Part shown: positions 8,942-17,905 of the stretch, one piece after another
How the letters are laid out: every line of letters begins with the position of its first letter
Numbering within the stretch: the first letter of the stretch is position 1
Assembly (NCBI RefSeq): GCF_009601015.1
Contig: NZ_WITJ01000002.1
Span: 150,022-214,021 of the forward strand
Direction: 5' to 3'
Length of the DNA stretch: 64,000 nucleotides
Source: Lactococcus hircilactis
GTDB lineage: Bacteria; Bacillota; Bacilli; Lactobacillales; Streptococcaceae
Translations under genes and position numbers: made by a program
Notes under the pieces: model-generated
What the model saw: only the letters and a program-made list of their open reading frames with translations
What the model was told of the DNA's origin: nothing
The model's database searches: none

Positions 8942-9889
8942 TTATAATTTTAAACTTAATTCAATGATTTTTTCGCACAATGCCGTATAATTCATGCCAA
9001 CAACTGCTGCTTCTTGGGGTAAAAGACTCGTTGGAGTCATCCCAGGAATTGAATTTGATTCAATGAACCAAATTTTTTCCTCTTGATCCACAATGAACTC
9101 CGCACGCGAATAAACCTCAAAACCGATTTGTTCATGACAATATTGCGCTGCCGCGCGTAATTTCAAATCTAACGCATTTGAAATATCAGAAGGGCAAATT
9201 TCTTGAACAAAACCCGTATTATATTTTGACTGATAGTCATAAAAACCTTTTGTCACAACAATTTCAATCGGTGGGAGCGCCACACCATCAATCACACCAA
9301 CAGAAAATTCTCTCCCAAAAAGTTGTTGCTCAATCAAAGCATCTGTCAAATCCAACTGATTAAATTCGTCCATATTTTTTGGAAAATAAACCCCAATACT
9401 GGATCCTGACGCATTAGGCTTGACCACCAAAGGAAATGCAGCTTCTGAAACTTCTTGTGCGTGATATTCTTTTGCGAGTCCAACTTTATTCTCACGCATC
9501 AAACGTTTTGATAACGTTTTGTCCATCGCAACAGCAGTGCTCAAAAAACGATTCCCTGTAAATTTAATTTTATTTAATTCTAATAAAACTTGCAGCTGTC
9601 CATTCTCACCAATGCCACCATGCGTCGCCAAAAAGCAAATATCTGCCAATTTAGCAAGTTCAAGTGTTGCAGGAGTAATTTCTACATTCTTGTCAGTACT
9701 GACAGCTTTTAAGTCTTCTTTCATCTCATATAACGTCTCAAAATCAGCCACCTGTTTATAATTTCCATTTAAATTTAAAGCGACCGTTTGATGACCCGCT
9801 GCTTCAAGATGTTCAGAAATTTGTTTTGCTGAAGAAGCTGAAACTTCAGCTTCTGGACTCAAACCACCAAATAATACAATTATTTTCAT
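8942..9889 (-). CDS. ddl: D-alanine-D-alanine ligase family protein (short Ddl type)
   Basis: ATP-grasp ligase of 315 residues that should join two D-alanines for peptidoglycan. Matches to E. coli DdlB motifs: GGLSPEAEVS (binding Glu), HGGIGENGQLQ, KPNASGSSIGV, YDYQSKY (omega-loop Lys-Tyr), and ESNSIPGMTP with the metal-binding Glu/Asn. Differences: the GEDG aspartate is Asn, and the first metal aspartate appears as Glu (SRAEF). It is nearer the ~306-residue DdlB size than the roughly 350-residue form I remember from L. lactis. recR lies upstream, as in lactococci, but proBA follows instead of murF. An in-frame palindrome copy lies at 9691 (VSTD). Confidence 0.85.
   Translation of the reverse strand: MKIIVLFGGLSPEAEVSASSAKQISEHLEAAGHQTVALNLNGNYKQVADFETLYEMKEDLKAVSTDKNVEITPATLELAKLADICFLATHGGIGENGQLQVLLELNKIKFTGNRFLSTAVAMDKTLSKRLMRENKVGLAKEYHAQEVSEAAFPLVVKPNASGSSIGVYFPKNMDEFNQLDLTDALIEQQLFGREFSVGVIDGVALPPIEIVVTKGFYDYQSKYNTGFVQEICPSDISNALDLKLRAAAQYCHEQIGFEVYSRAEFIVDQEEKIWFIESNSIPGMTPTSLLPQEAAVVGMNYTALCEKIIELSLKL
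9691..9704. repeat. Dispersed palindrome (exact TGTCAGTACTGACA) inside ddl
   Basis: Exact copy, read as V-S-T-D in the ddl frame. The third possible frame would contain a TGA stop. Confidence 0.9.
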
Positions 9890-10019
9890 TTATTTCTCCA
9901 ATTTAAAACTGTCAGTCCCAACGTTTAAAAAACAAAACACAGGATCAAGCAAAAAATTTAATCGCACTGACAAAAATACACTTTTATTTTAACATTTTTC
10001 ATTCATTTTATCAGCTTTT

Positions 10020-10616
10020 TTATAATTCCAATCGATTTTCAACCGCTTTTGACAATGTCACCTCATCAGCATATTCAATATCAGATCCGACAGCAAGTCC
10101 ACGTGCTAATCGCGTGACCTTAATTCCTGCAGGTTTTATCATCCGTGCAAGATACATCGCCGTAGCCTCACCATCTGATGTCGCATTTGTCGCAATAATG
10201 ATCTCCTCAACCGAACTATCCATCAGTCTTGTAATCAATGACTTCACATTGATTTCATCAGGAGAAATCCCATTCATTGGACTAATGGTCCCATGTAACA
10301 CATGATAAAGCCCGCGATACTCCCGAATTTTTTCCATTGCAAGCACATCTTTAGGCTCTTCAACTACCAAAATAATGGACTGATCGCGCGTTTGATCAGA
10401 GCAAATTTCACAAGGATCTGTCTGCGTCAAATTGCCACAAATCGAACAAAAGTGCAAATCCCGTTTAGCAGAAAGCAGATTTTTAGCAAACTCATTGACA
10501 TCTTGATCTTCCATTCCAATGGTATAAAAAGCCAAGCGTGTCGCCGTTTTTTGCCCAATTCCCGGCAATTTTGAAAACGACTCAATCAACTTCGCGATCG
10601 GTTCTGGATAATACAC
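10020..10616 (-). CDS. recR: Recombination mediator protein RecR
   Basis: Acts with RecF/RecO to load RecA at gaps. It has an N-terminal helix-hairpin-helix ([15 protein letters not shown]), a C4 zinc finger ([16 protein letters not shown]) and a Toprim domain ([30 protein letters not shown]). I place the start at the GTG at 10616, not the in-frame ATG at 10637: GTGAGG precedes the GTG with good spacing, no ribosome site precedes the ATG, and the GTG gives [10 protein letters not shown] and exactly 198 residues, the family norm. In L. lactis recR follows pbp2B; here an iron-uptake cassette on the other strand separates them. Confidence 0.95.
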   Translation of the reverse strand: MYYPEPIAKLIESFSKLPGIGQKTATRLAFYTIGMEDQDVNEFAKNLLSAKRDLHFCSICGNLTQTDPCEICSDQTRDQSIILVVEEPKDVLAMEKIREYRGLYHVLHGTISPMNGISPDEINVKSLITRLMDSSVEEIIIATNATSDGEATAMYLARMIKPAGIKVTRLARGLAVGSDIEYADEVTLSKAVENRLEL

Positions 10617-10811
10617 AATACATTCCTCACTCTTCATTTTTTCTTTTTGACGAACAAAAGAAAACTTATACTAAATTATAGCATAACTCGAAAACTCTGA
10701 CCTCGTTTTTTAACGCATTTTCTCCTCATCCAAAGGATTGTGCTTTAAAATACTTCAGTTTCTTTCTTTTTGTCATAAAAGACTTTAATTTACAACTTTT
10801 GTAAAATTAAT

Positions 10812-10826
10812 TTATTATTTTAATAA
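10812..10826. promoter_or_regulatory. Fur/PerR-like 7-1-7 inverted repeat upstream of the iron importer
   Basis: TTATTATTTTAATAA is close to the 7-1-7 layout of Fur-family operators and lies just upstream of the -35 of the plus-strand operon. The assignment is inference; the region is AT-rich, so chance is possible. Confidence 0.35.
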
Positions 10827-10836
10827 TTTCTGACTA

Positions 10837-10865
10837 TTGCTAAAATAAGAGCTTTATGGTTTAAT
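10837..10865 (+). promoter_or_regulatory. Promoter of the iron importer operon
   Basis: TTGCTA, a 17-base spacer and TTTAAT. It lies about 75 bases before the TTG start, downstream of the Fur-like box. Confidence 0.5.
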
Positions 10866-10896
10866 ATAAATGTCAAAAGTTTTTTACATTTATATC

Positions 10897-10911
10897 AAGA
10901 ATATCATTCTT
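10897..10911. promoter_or_regulatory. 6-3-6 palindrome in the leader of the iron importer operon
   Basis: AAGAAT-ATC-ATTCTT is a perfect inverted repeat lying between the predicted promoter and the ribosome site. It is a plausible operator for a metal-responsive repressor, by position only. Confidence 0.35.
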
Positions 10912-10940
10912 AAATCTTCTGACATTGAAAGGAGGGATTT

Positions 10941-11900
10941 TTGACTAAAAAAATAGGATGCGTCATTTTCTTTTTTATCCTCATCATCTCCTCAATTTTC
11001 ATTGGCATCGCCCATCTCCCGCTTTTTGATTTAGAAACGTGGACACATCAAGATCACCTCATTTTTCTTGCCTCACGTCTCCCAAGAACTTTAAGCTTAA
11101 TTATTGCAGGTGCAAGTATTAGTATCGCAGGATTGACCATCCAAAATCTCATGCAAAACAAATTTGTCTCACCAAATACGACAGGTACCATTGACAGTGC
11201 GAAGTTAGGCATTGTTTTTGTGATGATTTTTCTTCCAAATGCCTCGCTTTTCACTCGGACAGCTGTTGCTTTTGCCTTTGCTTTCATTGGCACAGGATTA
11301 TTTTTACTTTTATCGCGCTATTTGCCACAAAAAAACATCATTTTAATTCCATTAGTTGGAATCATGTTTGGAAATATCATTGGAAGTGTGGCCACTTTTT
11401 TTGCCTATCGCTATCAATTATTACAAAACATGGGATCGTGGCTCCAAGGAAATTTTTCTACGGTCACACGAGGATCTTACGAGTTACTCTACTTGTCTAT
11501 TCCGTTATTTTTCATCATTTACACCTTTGCCCATCACTTTACCATCATGGGAGCAGGTCAAGATATGGCATTAGGATTAGGAATTCCCTATCAAAGAATG
11601 TTGATTTTAGGCATTGGAATCCTCTCGCTTTCCTCTAGTATTGTCCTTGTAAGCGTAGGAAATATTCCGTTTTTAGGCATCATCATCCCTAATCTTGTGA
11701 GCTTAAAATTTGGAGATCAAATGAAAAAAAATCTTCCTCTGACGGCATATTTTGGGGCTTGTTTTCTCTTAACTTGCGACATGATTGGACGGGTTATTAT
11801 CGCACCTTATGAAATTTCAGCAAGTTTGATTGCAGGAATTTTGGGAAGTATTTGCTTTATTGGCATGCTCATCAAAGAAAATCGGAGGTATGCTTCATGA
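10941..11900 (+). CDS. FecCD-family siderophore/iron ABC permease 1
   Basis: Membrane subunit of a siderophore, haem or cobalamin-type importer, 319 residues with about nine helices. FecCD-family signatures are LPRTLSLIIAGASISIAGLTIQ near residues 47-70 and the conserved VGNIPFLGIIIPN segment near 240. The overall pattern is closest to the CeuB/FatD/YclN group (catecholate or petrobactin systems in Bacillus). The start is a TTG at 10941 behind AAAGGAGGG. It overlaps permease 2 by 4 bases. All four genes run opposite to the surrounding recR and pbp2B genes, so this looks like an inserted cassette. Confidence 0.88.
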   Translation: MTKKIGCVIFFFILIISSIFIGIAHLPLFDLETWTHQDHLIFLASRLPRTLSLIIAGASISIAGLTIQNLMQNKFVSPNTTGTIDSAKLGIVFVMIFLPNASLFTRTAVAFAFAFIGTGLFLLLSRYLPQKNIILIPLVGIMFGNIIGSVATFFAYRYQLLQNMGSWLQGNFSTVTRGSYELLYLSIPLFFIIYTFAHHFTIMGAGQDMALGLGIPYQRMLILGIGILSLSSSIVLVSVGNIPFLGIIIPNLVSLKFGDQMKKNLPLTAYFGACFLLTCDMIGRVIIAPYEISASLIAGILGSICFIGMLIKENRRYAS

Positions 11901-12853
11901 GACAAAAAATAATCCTCTTCTTTTTATCCTTGCTCTTGATTTCATCTTGTTTATTTTTTTTAACCTATCAAACCTATGGTAATCTTGATTTTGCACTGAT
12001 TTTACGAGGAAAAAAAATACTTGCTTTTATATTAGTAGGAATCGCCTGCGGTTTTTCAACCATCAGCTTTCAAACATTAACGCAAAATAAATTACTTACC
12101 CCAAGTATTCTTGGCATTGATGCACTTTACGTATTCATTCAAACCAGCACACTTTTTTTATTCGCAAGTCAGCAACTCACCCAAACCAACAGTCTTTTAA
12201 GCTTTTTTCTCAGCATGATTTCAATGGTTTTCCTCAGCACAAGTCTTGCCTTTCTTTTAATCAAAAAATTTAATCAAAATCTCTTTTTGTTTCTCATGAT
12301 TGGAATGATTTTAGGTACATTTTTCAATAATACCAGCAGTTTTATGCAAGTCCTTCTTGACCCCAATGAATACGATCACTTGCAAAATAAACTTTTTGCA
12401 AATTTTAGCAATGTCAAAGCAGACCATCTACTCGTAGCATCCATTCTCATTTTAATTTTTTGCCTCCTCCTCTTTATTATAGCGCCAAAATTGGATGTCC
12501 TAAACTTAGGCAATGATAGAGCCGTGAATCTCGGAATAAAATTACGCTCCCTTCAGCTCCTCACATTATTTGCCATCAGTAGTTTAGTAGGACTATCGAC
12601 TGCGCTTGTCGGCCCCACAAGTTTTTTAGGTTTTATCAGCGTAAACATTACCTATCAAATGATGAAAACCCACCGGCATCGGCTATTATTTCTTTGTGCC
12701 AGTCTCGTTTCAACGCTACTTTTGATTTTTGGCGAATTTCTAGTAGAACATCTTTTTAGTTTTAATGCCACACTCAACGTCATCATCGAATTTACTGGCG
12801 GCTGTTATTTTATTGGTCAAATTCTCTACGAAAGAAGGAACAACACCATTTGA
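11897..12853 (+). CDS. FecCD-family siderophore/iron ABC permease 2
   Basis: Second permease of the importer, 318 residues, resembling CeuC/FatC/YclO. I chose the ATG at 11897 (MRQKIILFF): it overlaps the previous stop as ATGA and has GGAGG 8 bases upstream, whereas the longer frame back to 11852 has no ribosome site. Family features include LVGIACGFSTISFQTLTQNKLLTPSILGID near residue 38 and LVGPTSFLGFISVNI near 232. It should pair with permease 1 to form a heterodimeric channel. Its stop overlaps the ATPase start. Confidence 0.88.
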   Translation: MRQKIILFFLSLLLISSCLFFLTYQTYGNLDFALILRGKKILAFILVGIACGFSTISFQTLTQNKLLTPSILGIDALYVFIQTSTLFLFASQQLTQTNSLLSFFLSMISMVFLSTSLAFLLIKKFNQNLFLFLMIGMILGTFFNNTSSFMQVLLDPNEYDHLQNKLFANFSNVKADHLLVASILILIFCLLLFIIAPKLDVLNLGNDRAVNLGIKLRSLQLLTLFAISSLVGLSTALVGPTSFLGFISVNITYQMMKTHRHRLLFLCASLVSTLLLIFGEFLVEHLFSFNATLNVIIEFTGGCYFIGQILYERRNNTI

Positions 12854-13602
12854 AAATCGAAAATTTATCAAAATCATTCGGAAAAAAGAAAATCTTAAAA
12901 AATATTTCACTCACCATCCCAAAAGGAAAATTGACCGCATTTATTGGACCAAATGGTGCAGGAAAATCAACATTATTATCTTGCATGAGTAGATTAACTT
13001 CCTATGATCAAGGAAAAATCTCTCTTGATGGAAAAACGCTCGATCAATTTAAAACAGACATTCTTGCTCAAAAACTAGCCATTTTAAAACAGATGAATCA
13101 GCTAAACATGCAAATTTCCGTCCAAGAACTTGTTGCATTTGGACGGTTCCCTTATTCAAAAGGACATCTTACTCCAACTGATCTTGAACTTATTCAAAAC
13201 GCGATGAATCATTTGGGCTTAGCTGAAATTGCTAACGAAAACATTCAAAACTTATCTGGTGGTCAAATTCAACGCGCCTACATTGCCATGATTCTGGCAC
13301 AAGATACTGATTATATCTTGCTTGATGAGCCACTTAATAACCTTGATATGAATTTTGCTCTCCAGATGATGCAGCTCTTACAGGACTTGGTTCGTAAACA
13401 TGGAAAAACAGTTGTTATTGTACTACACGATCTCAATTTTGCTTCCAGTTTTGCAGATGAAATCGTCGCTATGAAATCTGGTGAAATCTTTATGCAAAGC
13501 AAAACTGACGACCTCATCAGAACAGACGTCTTAGCGTCGCTCTATGGCATGACCATTCGTATCCAAGAAATTGATGGAAAAAAATTCTGTCTTTACTTTT
13601 AA
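12850..13602 (+). CDS. Siderophore/iron ABC importer ATPase
   Basis: ATPase of 250 residues with Walker A GPNGAGKST (near residue 38), signature LSGGQIQRAYIAM, Walker B YILLDEPLNNLD and the switch His in VLHDLNFASSFAD. The FepC-type length and YclP-like pattern fit the two FecCD permeases. The start is a TTG at 12850 overlapping the preceding stop (TTGA), with AAGGA upstream. The genes follow as permease, permease, ATPase, binding protein, the order of fat/ceu/ycl petrobactin-type operons. Confidence 0.9.
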   Translation: MKIENLSKSFGKKKILKNISLTIPKGKLTAFIGPNGAGKSTLLSCMSRLTSYDQGKISLDGKTLDQFKTDILAQKLAILKQMNQLNMQISVQELVAFGRFPYSKGHLTPTDLELIQNAMNHLGLAEIANENIQNLSGGQIQRAYIAMILAQDTDYILLDEPLNNLDMNFALQMMQLLQDLVRKHGKTVVIVLHDLNFASSFADEIVAMKSGEIFMQSKTDDLIRTDVLASLYGMTIRIQEIDGKKFCLYF

Positions 13603-13622
13603 ATCATGAATAAAGGAAAAAT

Positions 13623-14579
13623 ATGATGAAAAAACTTAAAATAATCGCCACACTCACTGCAATGCTTTTCTTCTCTAGTTTACTTGTCGCCTGTGCACCA
13701 ACAAAAAAAGCACAACCATCCACTCAAGAACCCAGCACTAAGACCATTAAAGTAACCGACGCCAGCAAAAATCAATTGACCGTACCGCTTCATCCAAAAA
13801 AAGTTGTTGTTTTTGATAATGGTTCATTAGATACCATCAAAGCACTAAAAGAAAGCAGCTCTGTTGTTGGAGTAGCACAAAAAAATCTGCCAAAATATCT
13901 TGACAGTTTCAAAGCTGTTGCAAGTGTTGGTGGACTTAAAGAACCTGATTTAGAAAAAATTAATGCTTTAAAACCTGACCTTATCATTATTTCAGCTCGA
14001 CAAGAAAGTTTCAAAGCTGAATTAGAAAAAATCGCACCAGTTTTAGATTTATCTATTGATCCAAGTAAAATCTGGAGTTCCACTCAAACAAATATCATGA
14101 CGTTAGCCCAGATTTATGGAAAAGAAACGCAAGCGAAAAAACAACTCAATACTTTAAATACTGAAATCGATGCTTTCAAATCGAAAGCCTCAAAATCCAA
14201 TTTAAATACCTTAACGCTTTTATTTAATGAAGGTCAGATTTCTGCCTTTGCAAAAGGAACAAGATTTGCCATCATTAATGATACCTTTGGTTTTAAAGCG
14301 ATTGATGATCAAATCAAACCATCCACTCACGGTCAAAGTGTATCTTATGAATATGTCCTAGAAAAAAATCCAGATGTTATTTTCGTCATTGATCGAACAA
14401 AAGCCATTGGTGGGGATGATACCGGGTCTAATCTTTCTAAAAATGAATTAATCAAACAAACCACTGCGAGTCAAAAAGGGAAAATCATTGCACTTGATCC
14501 TGGTGTATGGTATTTAAGTGGTGGTGGTCTTGAATCCACACAATTAATGCTTAATGATGTTGAAAAAGCCTTAAAATAA
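13623..14579 (+). CDS. Siderophore/iron-binding lipoprotein (FatB/CeuA/YclQ-like)
   Basis: Substrate receptor of 318 residues. The signal peptide ends in the lipobox LVAC (Cys24), so it is a membrane-anchored lipoprotein. It has a periplasmic-binding-protein class III pattern: KKVVVFDNGSLDTIKAL near residue 60, VGGLKEPDLEKINALKPDLIIIS near 105, and a helical linker between two lobes. The family (FatB, CeuA, YclQ) binds catecholate-type Fe(III) siderophores. Lactococci are not known siderophore producers, so use of foreign siderophores or another iron complex is likely, by inference. Confidence 0.87.
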   Translation: MMKKLKIIATLTAMLFFSSLLVACAPTKKAQPSTQEPSTKTIKVTDASKNQLTVPLHPKKVVVFDNGSLDTIKALKESSSVVGVAQKNLPKYLDSFKAVASVGGLKEPDLEKINALKPDLIIISARQESFKAELEKIAPVLDLSIDPSKIWSSTQTNIMTLAQIYGKETQAKKQLNTLNTEIDAFKSKASKSNLNTLTLLFNEGQISAFAKGTRFAIINDTFGFKAIDDQIKPSTHGQSVSYEYVLEKNPDVIFVIDRTKAIGGDDTGSNLSKNELIKQTTASQKGKIIALDPGVWYLSGGGLESTQLMLNDVEKALK

Positions 14580-14587
14580 ATTTCATT

Positions 14588-14615
14588 AAAAAAATCCCAA
14601 ACTGGGGATTTTTTA
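14588..14615. terminator. Bidirectional terminator between iron-binding lipoprotein and pbp2B
   Basis: The stem AAAAAATCCC pairs with GGGATTTTTT around a 6-base loop and has T-runs in both directions. It serves the two converging genes and touches the pbp2B stop codon. Confidence 0.85.
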
Positions 14616-16811
14616 ATTTGTTGCGTTATTCTCATTTTGGAACGTTGGATTTCCAAAATAAAGTTTATAAATTTCATTTGCAATCAGTTGACCAACACCT
14701 GCAGTCGCACCATTTACTGTTGAAGTATGTGGAACCATTACTGCAACAGCAATATCAGGATTTGCTGAAGGAGCAAAAGATATCGTATTTGAAACGGTTG
14801 TTTTAATCGTTGTTTTCCCATCTCCAGCATAGAGTGTCCGTCCTTGTGCATCAACAGCGTAGGTTTCAGCAGTCCCTGTTTTACCGGAAATATCTTGAGT
14901 TACACCATTTTGGATTCTGCGTCCCGTTGTTAAATCATCTGTCCCGTGAGTAACAGCATACATCCCATCATGAATGACTTGCATATTAGAAGCAGAAATA
15001 TCCACTTTGTCCATGGTTTTGGTCTCAATTTTTTTAATTAATTTTCCCATTTCTCCATCACCAGTACTATCATACACTCCTTGCACAATATGCGGAGTGA
15101 TTCGTGTCCCACCATTTGCAATTGTTGAAGCATAAACTGCAAGTTGTAGCGGTGAAAATTGATCATATTGACCGAAAGCTTCAAATAAAGCGTTCGTTGC
15201 TGTTGTGTCTACTCCTAAAAATCCTGTTGTTGATCCAGGAATATCAAAGCCAACATTTGTTCCCAAACCATATTGTCCATAGATTTTACGATACGCTGCC
15301 CAAGTCGATGAAGCTTTACTTGAAGAAAGTGACATTCCTGGGGTATAGCTTTGTCCTAACATGGCCAATGCCACTTGAGTCATATAGGTATTTGAAGAGT
15401 ATTGCAAGGCTTGTGCGGCAGTAAGCGCAAATGGATTCGTATCTCCCCAAACGTCTTTAATTGCATTTGAGCCTTTAATATTGATTGCTTGTGCTGTAAA
15501 GGTTTGATTCCCATTGATTGCGCCAATACTCCATCCACTTGATAACGTAGCCGGCTTCACAACAGAACCTGGTAAAAAGGTTTGTCCAAACGTATTGTAT
15601 GTTGAAGGGGTGACAACCCCAGACTCTGGATCACGTTTAAATCCTGACATCGCAAGAACTGCACCCGTTTTTGGATTCATTACTACAGCATAAGCACCAT
15701 CAGAGTATCTCGCAAATCCCTGAGCAACAGCTGTTTGAAGCTGAGTTTTTACGATATTATCCACTTGTGTTTGAAAATTCAAATCAACTGTTAATTTAAT
15801 ATCGTCTCCTTTTTTGCCCTCTTGAACGACTTTGGTCCCTGTAACATTACCACTTTTATCAATGACAACTTTACTAATTTGGTGCGTTCCTTGAAGATAT
15901 TCTTCATAACCTTTTTCAAGATAAGACGTCCCAACACGATCGTTAGGTTGATATCCTTTTTTTAGATACGCTGCTGCATCTTCTGCAGGCAGTCCTGCTT
16001 GTTGACTACTTACGGTCCCAACAAGGGTGGTTAGAGAATTATTGGCATAGGAACGATCCCAACTTGTGCTGATTGATATCCCTGGTAAGCTGCCTTCTCG
16101 TTCAGCAATCGCCGCTTGTTGTTCTGCTGTAATATCTCCAATCGCAATAATCGTTGTGTGGAACGTTGATGTTCCATTCATTTTTTTAAACAATTGGGCA
16201 GCAAAGGTTTGTTCTGGCGTAAAGTTAAGTTCTTTTTCAGATACTTTTGAGAGCTGTACAGCATAAATTTTTGAACCAGAAAGATTATTTCCTTGTTTAT
16301 CTTTTTTTTCTTTTGGTGTTAGTTTTTCATTTATTTTTTTAAGATGCGCTGCATCTGCTAAATAGTAATCTTTTTTATCTCTTGTCGTTAGTGAGGTTGT
16401 ACTCGAACTCGCTGAGATCAAGGTGGAAAGTTGATCGGCCACAGTACGCATCTCAACAGCAGATGCGTTTTGTCCTCTTGTAAATTTAACAGCTTCAACT
16501 GCAGTAGTTGTTGCTAAGGGTTGTCCAGCAGCATCATAAATATTTCCACGCGGTGCACCTTGAATAATTTTCACATTTGCACCTACTCCGCTGAGTTTAT
16601 CGGCATAAAATTTTTGATTTTGAACTTGCATATTGTAAAGTTTCACAATCAAAATCATAAATAAAATAAAAATGACAAAAAAGAGAATATTGACCCGTTT
16701 AGGAATCGAGCCCACACGATTACTTTTTCTTGATAATTTTTTCTTGAATTCTATATTTTCACTTGATTCCGTTATTTTGGTATTTTTCTTGCTTCTTTTT
16801 ATCGTTGGCAT
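14613..16811 (-). CDS. pbp2B: Class B penicillin-binding protein 2B
   Basis: Monofunctional DD-transpeptidase for peptidoglycan cross-linking, 732 residues. A basic cytoplasmic N terminus is followed by one membrane helix (about 41-57), the class B dimerisation domain (RGNIYDAAGQPLA at 88) and the transpeptidase domain. The active-site serine is in SVVK (416-419), with SSN at 472-474 and KTG at 644-646. The frame is complete. In lactococci and streptococci pbp2B usually sits directly upstream of recR; here the iron cassette intervenes. Confidence 0.94.
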   Translation of the reverse strand: MPTIKRSKKNTKITESSENIEFKKKLSRKSNRVGSIPKRVNILFFVIFILFMILIVKLYNMQVQNQKFYADKLSGVGANVKIIQGAPRGNIYDAAGQPLATTTAVEAVKFTRGQNASAVEMRTVADQLSTLISASSSTTSLTTRDKKDYYLADAAHLKKINEKLTPKEKKDKQGNNLSGSKIYAVQLSKVSEKELNFTPEQTFAAQLFKKMNGTSTFHTTIIAIGDITAEQQAAIAEREGSLPGISISTSWDRSYANNSLTTLVGTVSSQQAGLPAEDAAAYLKKGYQPNDRVGTSYLEKGYEEYLQGTHQISKVVIDKSGNVTGTKVVQEGKKGDDIKLTVDLNFQTQVDNIVKTQLQTAVAQGFARYSDGAYAVVMNPKTGAVLAMSGFKRDPESGVVTPSTYNTFGQTFLPGSVVKPATLSSGWSIGAINGNQTFTAQAINIKGSNAIKDVWGDTNPFALTAAQALQYSSNTYMTQVALAMLGQSYTPGMSLSSSKASSTWAAYRKIYGQYGLGTNVGFDIPGSTTGFLGVDTTATNALFEAFGQYDQFSPLQLAVYASTIANGGTRITPHIVQGVYDSTGDGEMGKLIKKIETKTMDKVDISASNMQVIHDGMYAVTHGTDDLTTGRRIQNGVTQDISGKTGTAETYAVDAQGRTLYAGDGKTTIKTTVSNTISFAPSANPDIAVAVMVPHTSTVNGATAGVGQLIANEIYKLYFGNPTFQNENNATN

Positions 16812-16962
16812 TTTATCTCCAGTTAATGATCATCACTTTGAATTTTTATCTTCTATCATTTTACCATAAACGTTGGTTTTTTTCTTCCCTCTATTTCTAA
16901 AGCATCACAAAAGGAATCACTTTTATTTTAGCAAGCACCTGCTTGATTTTCAATTAAAATAC

Positions 16963-17013
16963 AAAAAATCCATCCCTGCTTTCTAAAAATGAACTGCAGA
17001 GACAGATTTTTTT
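16963..17013 (-). terminator. Terminator after gpmA
   Basis: Stem AAAAAATCCATCCCTGC pairs imperfectly with GCAGAGACAGATTTTTT around a 16-base loop. The minus strand carries the T-run after the stem. Confidence 0.65.
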
Positions 17014-17021
17014 GGACTTAA

Positions 17022-17714
17022 TTATTTTCCGAGGTAATATTCTTTCGTCACATTAAGATGATCATCAAATTCAAATACAAGTGGTGGGAAGTTAGGGATT
17101 TCTACATCCATAATTTCGTCATCTGACAAGTGTTTAATTTGTTTAACAAGGGCACGAATTGAATTTCCATGAGCACCAACGAAAACATTCTTTCCATCTT
17201 TCAAAGCTGGAGCAATTTGATCTTCCCAGAATGGAAGCGCACGTTCCAAAGTTACTTTAAGATTTTCAGCATCAGGAATGAGGCTATCTTCAAGGTGTGC
17301 GTAACGGCGATCACCATGTGCACTGTATTGATCATCGTGTGCCATTGCAGGTGGCAATACATCGTAGCTCCGGCGCCAGATGTGAACTTGTTCATCTCCA
17401 TGTTTTGCTGCAGCGTCAGCTTTGTTCAAGCCTGTCAATCCACCATAGTGGCGTTCGTTCAAGCGCCAAGATTTTACAACTGGAACCCAGAGTTGATCAG
17501 AATATTCTAAAGCAAGATCCGTTGTTTTGATCGCACGTTTCAAGACTGAAGTATATGCAATATCAAATTCAATTCCAGCAGCTTTGATTAATTTACCAGC
17601 TTCGATTGCTTGTTGAGTACCTTCTTCAGAAAGGTCAACGTCAGCCCACCCCGTAAAGAGGTTTGCAAGATTCCACTCAGATTGTCCATGACGGGCGAAT
17701 ACTAATTTTGGCAT
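17022..17714 (-). CDS. gpmA: 2,3-bisphosphoglycerate-dependent phosphoglycerate mutase
   Basis: Glycolytic interconversion of 3- and 2-phosphoglycerate. The phosphorylated histidine is in the N-terminal RHGQSEWN, with a second histidine in [28 protein letters not shown] is the dPGM signature. I start at the ATG at 17714 ([10 protein letters not shown], 230 residues) because GGAG lies at ribosome-site distance before it; the frame could extend to a TTG at 17729, but that codon overlaps the ribosome site. A TAAAAT -10 lies about 40 bases upstream. Confidence 0.96.
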   Translation of the reverse strand: MPKLVFARHGQSEWNLANLFTGWADVDLSEEGTQQAIEAGKLIKAAGIEFDIAYTSVLKRAIKTTDLALEYSDQLWVPVVKSWRLNERHYGGLTGLNKADAAAKHGDEQVHIWRRSYDVLPPAMAHDDQYSAHGDRRYAHLEDSLIPDAENLKVTLERALPFWEDQIAPALKDGKNVFVGAHGNSIRALVKQIKHLSDDEIMDVEIPNFPPLVFEFDDHLNVTKEYYLGK

Positions 17715-17905
17715 GTGTTTTTTCTCCAATTGTTATATTTTTTACATGTTCTATTTTACACTAATTCTGATCATTTTTCTAGTCATGAAAAATTTTGAAA
17801 ACGTGTTAAACTTATATTTTTTGACTTATGTTGTGAATTTCTCCATCAAATGAAAGATTCTATTATTTTTTCACAGTAAAATTCTTTTTTTAAGAACGTT
17901 TTGGA

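Noticed and set aside
10617..10637. ATG at 10637 as the recR start
   Set aside because: No ribosome site precedes it; the GTG at 10616 has GAGG at the right distance and gives the canonical 198-residue protein.
17797..17810. cre site upstream of gpmA (TGAAAACGTGTTAA)
   Set aside because: Two mismatches at fixed consensus positions and about 85 bases from the start; not strong enough to list.
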